50,611 bases of DNA from an uncultured Synechococcus sp. (lineage in GTDB: Bacteria; Cyanobacteriota; Cyanobacteriia; PCC-6307; Cyanobiaceae), in contig CAJXPL010000017.1 of assembly GCA_913057985.1 (NCBI GenBank), forward strand, positions 1 through 50,611, in the 5' to 3' direction. The notes under the pieces are model-generated. The model worked only from the letters and a program-made list of their open reading frames with translations. It was not told the DNA's origin and searched no databases. This document shows positions 44,900 to 50,611 of the stretch, piece by piece; the first letter of the stretch is position 1, and every line of letters starts with the position of its first letter. Position numbers and translations under genes: made by a program.

Positions 44900-45874
44900 T
44901 TATTTGTCTAACCATTTTTCTCCCAGATTGAGTCTGTTCTGGTGGCTCGCGCTGCCGGTCAGTCGTTTGCTTGCAAAATTGTTCATCATCGCATTGTCTG
45001 TGCGGGATATAAAAAAGCCCTTCTTCCACGGTGATCCTGAGTCATCACCCTTCTCTCGATCGTCCGGTTCTGATGAAAAATGAGCTGCGCCAATGATCTC
45101 TGTCAGTGCTTTGATTGCTGTCAGTTTTGAGGCAGAGTTCCGATGGGTCTTGGTCGTCCAGAGGATGTGATAATCGAGCGTCTCTTGATCCACTGCGATA
45201 GTGATCAGCCAGCCAATAATGCATTCGTCTTTATAGATCACGCGCGAGTACTCCTGCTCCGCGCGATCAATTTGATGTCGGTCTAGTTGTGCCCATTTTG
45301 GCGTACCATCTGCGCCAGAAGCCTGAATGAGTGCATCGTGGTCGCAATCCAGCAATGACCTGATGCTGAATCCAATCGTTCCCCTCTTTATTGCTTTGTT
45401 GAGCGATGCAACCGTTGGCCACACCTTTTCCTTGCTTTCGAATAGAAATCCTGTTAACCCTTCGTTGATTTGCCAACCATTACTCCTGTGTATTAACGAT
45501 TCGACTGCATTGTTTTCTGTGTTGTAGATGATTGTCAGTTTGTTGACTCTTTCGCGGATGCAGGTTTTTTCTGCTTCCTTCAATAGTGCGGTTCCAATTC
45601 CCAGACGCCTCCAGTCTTTCTTGACGTAAATGCAACTCATTGCCGCTTCCTTGTTCTTTTGATTCGAGCTGGACGATATCTGCAAGACTGCAACGCCAAG
45701 AGTCATTGTCTTCTTCTTGTTTTTTGCTGCTAAGACTAAGACCCTCGTTCTTGGCGTGTTTCCGCTGATTTTGAAAGGTTTTAAGCAGGGAAATTGGCCT
45801 TCTATCTCTTGACTGTCTCTTTTGTTCTGAAGCTCTTCAATGATTAGATTGTTTTTGAGAATTGTTTTCGTCAT
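44900..45874 (-). CDS. GNAT-family acyltransferase with two domains
   Basis: A 324-residue protein. The first GNAT domain (about 40-150) has the acyl-CoA pyrophosphate loop RRLGIGTALLKEAE (from residue 89-90) after the strand AMSCIYVKK. The second half (about 160-320) looks like a degenerate GNAT fold (EYSRVIYKDECIIGWLITIAVDQ ... ILWTTKTHRNSASKLTAIKALTEII) without a clear acyl-CoA loop. It has no signal or membrane segment. It lies upstream of precursor peptide 2 on the same strand and in a region with two desaturases, so acylation of the precursor lysine is a plausible role. Ordinary small-molecule or protein acetylation remains possible. Confidence 0.75.
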   Translation of the reverse strand: MTKTILKNNLIIEELQNKRDSQEIEGQFPCLKPFKISGNTPRTRVLVLAAKNKKKTMTLGVAVLQISSSSNQKNKEAAMSCIYVKKDWRRLGIGTALLKEAEKTCIRERVNKLTIIYNTENNAVESLIHRSNGWQINEGLTGFLFESKEKVWPTVASLNKAIKRGTIGFSIRSLLDCDHDALIQASGADGTPKWAQLDRHQIDRAEQEYSRVIYKDECIIGWLITIAVDQETLDYHILWTTKTHRNSASKLTAIKALTEIIGAAHFSSEPDDREKGDDSGSPWKKGFFISRTDNAMMNNFASKRLTGSASHQNRLNLGEKWLDK

Positions 45875-45953
45875 TTTGAATTGTGGCTTTTGCTTCCCTC
45901 TTGGCTTGTGTGGTCTTCTTCGGTTTCACTTAAATTTTGAAGAGCTTTTTGCG

Positions 45954-47858
45954 TTAATATTTGTCTGCATTTTTTGGATTGCCTACCGCTTGGGTGGAGC
46001 AACCTTCGAATTTTACTTCACTCACATTGAGTGGCTTGTCGCGCCCCTTGACTTGAACGGTTCCCCAATCTTCAAGGCTCAGTGATGCACGGAATTCTGT
46101 TGGCAAAAGTTCCAAGGTGGTGCTGGACAGCAGCACCCTGAGAACCCCTTCATGTCGATGTTTGTCATAACTCTCCAGGCGAGACGCGCAGTTCACGGCA
46201 TCGCCGATCACGGCGTATTCGATCCGTTCCGCACTTCCCATGGATCCCACTAAGGCCTCGCCGGAGTGGATGCCCATGCGCACACGCATCGTGGGAGCCC
46301 CCTCGGCAATCAAGTCGGCATTCAGCCGTTTCAGCCCGTTGTTGATCTCGAACGCCGCTTCGACGGCTGCCTGCGCTTCTGCTGAGGGATCGCCTGGTAG
46401 AGGCACTCCGAACACGGCGAGCATGCCATCGCCGGTGAACTTGTTCACCATTCCGTTCCGTTGGGTGACCGCGGGGACGCACACCTCCATACCCCGGTTG
46501 AGCCAGTCCATCAGCTGCCGTGGGCTCATGCCCTCGGACACGCTGGTGAAGGATGCCGTATCGGTGAACAGAGAGGTGATCGGGAGCTGTTGACCCATGA
46601 AGCGACCGTTGCTCAGAAGGGCATCGCGCTGCGCCCAGAGTTGTTCGGCCACGGCGGGCGATGTGGTTTGGCCGAGCAGTTGCCGGATCTGCTGCGAATG
46701 CTGCTGGCTTTCCACACCACGACGAAGCCAGGCTGCGCCTCCGAAACTCAGTAAGGCGGCGATGGGCATGGCGATGCCGGCCCAGATGTGGTTCCAGAGC
46801 AGCAATCCAAACCCACCAGCTGCCGATCCAGCCACGAGCACGACCACCAGGATGCTGACCCGTTGTTTGTGGATTCGTTCGCCAAGCAGCAGGCCGCCTG
46901 CGGCGAAGCCAAACACCAGTAGCAGATTGCCCCATCCGGGCATAATCCAGCCCTGAATCAGCGTGCCATTGCGTTCATCGATCAGCGTGGCCAGCCGGTT
47001 CGCATGCATCTCCACGCCGGAAATCTGGAACAAGGTTTCACCTTGTCTGAACCGCGTATGGGGGACCTCAAAGAGGTCGCGTAATGACGCTGCGGTGCTG
47101 CCAATCAGCACAATGCGGTTCCGCAGCTTGACCTCGGGGACGCTGCCGGCGACCAGGTCGCTCAGGGAGTAACTCGGATAGCTACCGGGTTCCCGGAACC
47201 GCATCAGGCGTTGGTACCCCCAAGCTGCCTCGGCTTCGTTGTGGTATCCACCGCCATTGACGCTGAGCCAGGCACCGTCGTGCGTTTCTGTTTCAAGGGA
47301 GGAACGGATGACGGTGTCGCCTGTTGCCACCTCCAGGACGCGCAATGGGAAGGAGACGGTGGCCTCGTCCTGACCAGTGACATGCACCAGATCGCGGCGT
47401 AAGACACCATCCGCATCCACGCTGATGTCGTTGTACGACTGGCGCTCGGGAGGCGTTCCTGGAACCGGAGGGATGTCGGACGCCACGTTGAAGATGGACA
47501 CCAGGGTGGGTTCGTCTCGAAAGCGATCGCGCAGGCACTGCTGGTTGGGCCCGACGCCTTTGTCCCGGTAGATGTCAAAGCCGATGGCCACGACGCCTGC
47601 GGCATTCAGTGCATCGAAGGCTTCGCAGAACACACCGTCATCAATCGGCCACCCGAAGCGTTTGATGTCATCTTCATCAACGCCCACCAAGGTGATGGGT
47701 GTGTCCTGCCCGGAACCCTCAGCCCTCTGGCTGGTGATCAGGTCGTAGACCACCAGATCAAGGGTCTGGGCCAGGCCCGTGCTGCGAAGCAATATCAGCA
47801 CCACCACGGCAGCCAGGTAAGGGCCTGCAAATTGCACCAGCCGGCGGATGCGCTTCAT
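45954..47858 (-). CDS. CHASE2-domain adenylate cyclase (class III)
   Basis: A 634-residue membrane signalling enzyme. After a first membrane helix (YLAAVVVLILLRSTG) an extracytoplasmic CHASE2 sensor covers about 30-310, then three membrane helices (LLLVFGFAAGGLLLG, ILVVVLVAGSAAGGFGLLLW, AGIAMPIAALLSFGGAAW) and a class III cyclase domain (about 420-610). Metal-binding Asp residues are in FTDTASFTS and NKFTGDGMLAVFG; Lys in NKF and Asp in EYAVIGDAVNCASRLE are the adenine-selecting residues, so cAMP is the expected product. Its ATG overlaps the speA stop by 4 bp (ATGA), so it is the distal gene of an speA unit. Confidence 0.9.
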   Translation of the reverse strand: MKRIRRLVQFAGPYLAAVVVLILLRSTGLAQTLDLVVYDLITSQRAEGSGQDTPITLVGVDEDDIKRFGWPIDDGVFCEAFDALNAAGVVAIGFDIYRDKGVGPNQQCLRDRFRDEPTLVSIFNVASDIPPVPGTPPERQSYNDISVDADGVLRRDLVHVTGQDEATVSFPLRVLEVATGDTVIRSSLETETHDGAWLSVNGGGYHNEAEAAWGYQRLMRFREPGSYPSYSLSDLVAGSVPEVKLRNRIVLIGSTAASLRDLFEVPHTRFRQGETLFQISGVEMHANRLATLIDERNGTLIQGWIMPGWGNLLLVFGFAAGGLLLGERIHKQRVSILVVVLVAGSAAGGFGLLLWNHIWAGIAMPIAALLSFGGAAWLRRGVESQQHSQQIRQLLGQTTSPAVAEQLWAQRDALLSNGRFMGQQLPITSLFTDTASFTSVSEGMSPRQLMDWLNRGMEVCVPAVTQRNGMVNKFTGDGMLAVFGVPLPGDPSAEAQAAVEAAFEINNGLKRLNADLIAEGAPTMRVRMGIHSGEALVGSMGSAERIEYAVIGDAVNCASRLESYDKHRHEGVLRVLLSSTTLELLPTEFRASLSLEDWGTVQVKGRDKPLNVSEVKFEGCSTQAVGNPKNADKY

Positions 47859-49786
47859 CCCTCGAGGTAGGTGGTCTGGTCCAGGCTGGCTCGGAGATGG
47901 CTCATCAGCAGCCTGGCGTCTTCGATCTGCAATGTTCCGTGCTGGATTGCCGTCTCCGAGGCCTGCCGCAGCCGCTCCAGGATGAGATCGGGGTTGTGCT
48001 GCATCTCCTCGAGCACGTCTGCATTGGTGTGTCCCCGCACGACGTGATCGAGCAGGTAGCCGTTGCCACGGGGGTTAAGCCGCACATGCACAGCATTCGT
48101 GCTTCCGAAGAGGTTGTGGAGATTGCCCATCACCTCCTGGTAGGCCCCGCCCAGAAACATGCCGATCCAGTAGGGCTCGTCCTTGTTGAGGGGATGTAAT
48201 TCCAGCAGGGCTTTCTCGGCGCCGCTGTCGATGAAGCGCGCCAACTTGCCATCGGAGTCGCAGGTGAGGTCGGCGAATTGCCCCAGCTCACTGGGGCATT
48301 CATCGAGGCGATGAATCGGCATCACCGGAAACAGCTGATCAATCGCCCAGGTGTCCGGGGCGGAACGGAAGATCGAGAGATTGGCGTAGTAGGTCCACGC
48401 CAGCGCGCGCTGGAGGCCGCGCAGATCCTCGTGGATCGGTTCGTTGACGGGCAGGCGTGCGCTGATTTCCTTCGCGCAGGTCCAGCTCAGCTGTTCCGCC
48501 ATCGCACGCTGGTTCAGGCGGATATATCCCAGTCGGAACGCCGAGAGGGCATCCTCACGGAATTTGATGGCGTCATTCCAGGCCTCCTGCAGCAACGAGG
48601 GGTCCGGAGAGTCCAGCGACCGGATGCGTTGCAGGGTTTCGCGCAGGTTGGCGACAGGGAGCGGTTCATCGGTCTCCAGAGCAGGCTCCCCATCGGGAGC
48701 GCGACTGCAGCCGAGCACGTTGAACACCAACACCGAAAAGTGACTGGCCAGGGCTCGGCCGCTTTCACTCACCAAGGTGGGAAGGGGAACACCCAGGGGC
48801 ACACAGCATTCGCGAATGGTGGCGACGACGTCGTTGGCGTAGTTCTGCAGCGAGTAATTGGTGGACGCGGCGCTGGCGGTGCGGCTGCCGTCGTAATCGA
48901 TGCCAAGGCCACCACCCACGTCAAGGAACCCCATCGGAGCCCCAAGCCGGGTGAGTTCGACGTAGATCTGACCGGCTTCCTGAAGGGCGTCCTTCAGCAC
49001 GGCGATGTCATTGATCTGGCTGCCGATGTGGAAATGCAGCAGCCGCAGATCCTGCAGCAAGCCAGCCTCGTCCAGCGCCTGCACCGTCTGGAGCATTTCG
49101 GTGAGATCCAGCCCGAACTTGGCGCGACTGCCCACGGAACTGCCCCAGCGGCCGGTGCTGCGGCTCGAGAGCTTGGCGCGAATGCCGATGAACGGGGATG
49201 CGCCAAGGGCCTGGCTGGCCTCGATGATCCGCTGGATTTCGTCGGCCTGTTCGATCACCACCACAGGCTGGTGGCCGAGACGCCTGGCCAGGATGGCCGT
49301 CTCGATGTACCGGCGGTCCTTGTAGCCATTGCAGATCAGCAGCGCCTGCTGGTCCCGCATCAACGAAAGGGCAATCAGCAGTTCCGCCTTGCTGCCGGCC
49401 TCCAGGCCGAAACTCCAGCGCTGTCCGCTGTCCACCAGCTGCTCCACCACATGGCGTTGCTGATTGCATTTGATCGGAAACACCCCCTGGTAGCGACCGT
49501 CGTAGTCGTAGAGGGAGATGGCTCGGTCAAAGGCGGCATGCAGTCGCTCGAGACGGTCTTCGAGGATGTCGTCGAAGCGGATCAGCACGGGGGGGTTCAG
49601 ATCCCGTGCCGCAAGGCCTTTCACCAGGTCCACGAGATCGAGTGATCCACCTCGATCTCCGCGGGGTTGCACCACCACATGCCCCCGGGAATTGATCGCG
49701 AAGTAGGGGTCGCCCCAGCGGTCCAGGCCGTACAGCTCGGCACTGCGGGAGAGGGACCAGGACCGATCGGTTTCGGCCAGAACCAT
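47855..49786 (-). CDS. speA: Biosynthetic arginine decarboxylase
   Basis: Converts arginine to agmatine for polyamine synthesis. About 643 residues from the ATG at 49784-49786, with a strong GAAGAAGG ribosome binding site just upstream; a longer frame to 50014 would run into the divergent ndk gene. The PLP lysine is Lys106 in GVFPIKCNQQRHVVE. LDVGGGLGIDYDGSR (PLP phosphate loop) and SESGRALASHFSVLVF are characteristic of the speA type. The C-terminal part has the usual ADLTCDSDGKL region with the active-site Cys and LFLGGAYQEVMGNLHNLFGS. Cytoplasmic. The cyclase gene overlaps its stop codon. Confidence 0.97.
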   Translation of the reverse strand: MVLAETDRSWSLSRSAELYGLDRWGDPYFAINSRGHVVVQPRGDRGGSLDLVDLVKGLAARDLNPPVLIRFDDILEDRLERLHAAFDRAISLYDYDGRYQGVFPIKCNQQRHVVEQLVDSGQRWSFGLEAGSKAELLIALSLMRDQQALLICNGYKDRRYIETAILARRLGHQPVVVIEQADEIQRIIEASQALGASPFIGIRAKLSSRSTGRWGSSVGSRAKFGLDLTEMLQTVQALDEAGLLQDLRLLHFHIGSQINDIAVLKDALQEAGQIYVELTRLGAPMGFLDVGGGLGIDYDGSRTASAASTNYSLQNYANDVVATIRECCVPLGVPLPTLVSESGRALASHFSVLVFNVLGCSRAPDGEPALETDEPLPVANLRETLQRIRSLDSPDPSLLQEAWNDAIKFREDALSAFRLGYIRLNQRAMAEQLSWTCAKEISARLPVNEPIHEDLRGLQRALAWTYYANLSIFRSAPDTWAIDQLFPVMPIHRLDECPSELGQFADLTCDSDGKLARFIDSGAEKALLELHPLNKDEPYWIGMFLGGAYQEVMGNLHNLFGSTNAVHVRLNPRGNGYLLDHVVRGHTNADVLEEMQHNPDLILERLRQASETAIQHGTLQIEDARLLMSHLRASLDQTTYLEG

Positions 49787-49892
49787 GACCCTTCTTCGGC
49801 GGAATGGTTGAAATGTAGGGGCAGTGATTCCAGCCGTGCTTGCCAAGCGGTGGGTCGGCAGCAGACGATGGCCGCACACTGATGCTTTCCCC

Positions 49893-50351
49893 ATGGCTGC
49901 CGAGCGTTCTTTCGTTGCGATCAAGCCCGACGGCGTGCAGCGGGGACTCGTGGGCGAGATCCTGGGTCGCTTTGAGCGCAAGGGTTTTAAGTTGGTCGGC
50001 CTGAAGCAGATCACCCCCAGCCGTGCTCTGGCTGAACAGCACTACGGCGTCCACAAGGAGCGCCCCTTCTTCGCAGGCCTGGTGGATTTCATCACCTCCG
50101 GCCCTGTGGTGGCCATGGTGTGGGAAGGCGACGGCGTGATCGCCAGTGCCCGCAAGCTGATCGGCGCCACCAAGCCGCTCGAGGCCGACCCTGGCACCAT
50201 TCGCGGTGATCTGGCCGTGAACATCGGTCGCAACGTCATTCACGGATCCGATGCGCCTGAAACGGCAGCCTTTGAGATCGGACTCTGGTTCAGCGCTGAA
50301 GAGCTCAACGACTGGACGCCTGCTGATCAGACCTGGCGTGTCGAGGACTGA
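49893..50351 (+). CDS. ndk: Nucleoside diphosphate kinase
   Basis: Transfers the gamma phosphate between nucleoside triphosphates and diphosphates. The 152-residue length is standard. Hallmarks are [17 protein letters not shown] with Lys12-type ATP-binding residue, [27 protein letters not shown], and the phosphohistidine loop [16 protein letters not shown] with the catalytic His. I chose the ATG at 49893 ([12 protein letters not shown]) because the family begins just before FVAIKPDG. It is divergent from speA with 106 bp between the two starts. Confidence 0.97.
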   Translation: MAAERSFVAIKPDGVQRGLVGEILGRFERKGFKLVGLKQITPSRALAEQHYGVHKERPFFAGLVDFITSGPVVAMVWEGDGVIASARKLIGATKPLEADPGTIRGDLAVNIGRNVIHGSDAPETAAFEIGLWFSAEELNDWTPADQTWRVED

Positions 50352-50611
50352 TCACTCACGCCTGATCAGACAATGAGACGGACCTTGGTGTGGTGACCGT
50401 GCCCCAGGGTCCCGTTTTTTCAGAGCTGGGCAGTCATGATGCAGCGCTGATTTGTTGGTGCTGAGTCTGAGGTGGCCGCCTTTTCATTTTTGGCTTTGTG
50501 GACAGATCCGGCGGCGTCGACAGGGATTCTCCCGTTGATTCCATACAGGAGATGGATCGATGGACGAGTAGAGGCTGTCTTGGCGTTTCACCAACCTGCA
50601 GCCCACCAAGT
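50352..50611. other. Right end of the window, no gene supported
   Basis: A 7-bp inverted repeat CTGATCA/TGATCAG (50348-50369) overlaps the ndk stop and may be part of a weak terminator. A minus-strand frame is open from the window edge to about 50440 but has no recognisable motif, and a plus-strand frame from an ATG near 50550 runs off the edge. Neither can be judged without more sequence. Confidence 0.4.

Overview
The window looks like chromosome of a marine unicellular cyanobacterium, most likely a marine Synechococcus. The reasons are the GC-rich, tightly packed backbone, the Flv1/Flv3 flavodiiron pair, the glycine-cleavage and biosynthetic arginine decarboxylase genes, and the SNF2/SWIM gene pair. 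No tRNA, rRNA, CRISPR array or prophage was found.

Backbone, left part (1-24170). A PLP lyase cut by the window edge is followed by gcvH and gcvP. Next comes a minus-strand redox and stress block: pirin, FMN reductase, rubrerythrin with a palindromic operator candidate, and Flv1. A putative glycosyltransferase and an AT-rich sulfotransferase lie between Flv1 and Flv3. Divergent from Flv3 is an Nramp-like transporter whose last 166 bp are present twice, on either side of a second AT-rich sulfotransferase. Then come a small heat-shock protein, a MEKHLA protein, a SWIM/SNF2/membrane-protein operon and, divergently, alaS.

Accessory island (about 24200-45880). This stretch is AT-rich and visibly foreign or fast evolving. 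It holds two fatty-acid desaturases, two paralogous Nif11-like precursor peptides with six-residue Lys-Cys cores, a putative iron oxygenase, a two-domain GNAT acyltransferase, a decayed RND efflux pair, a DUF3307-like membrane protein, a two-partner secretion operon (TpsB, giant TpsA, secreted CHAT protein) with a divergent DUF928 gene, and an IS3-type transposase remnant.

The most interesting hypothesis is that the precursor peptides, the GNAT enzyme and the lipid-modifying enzymes form a lipidated-RiPP system (fatty acyl on the core lysine). This rests on gene content and the peptide sequences only.

Backbone, right part (45954-50351). GC-rich core genes resume: a CHASE2 adenylate cyclase translationally coupled to speA, with ndk divergent. 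The last 260 bases hold no gene I can support.
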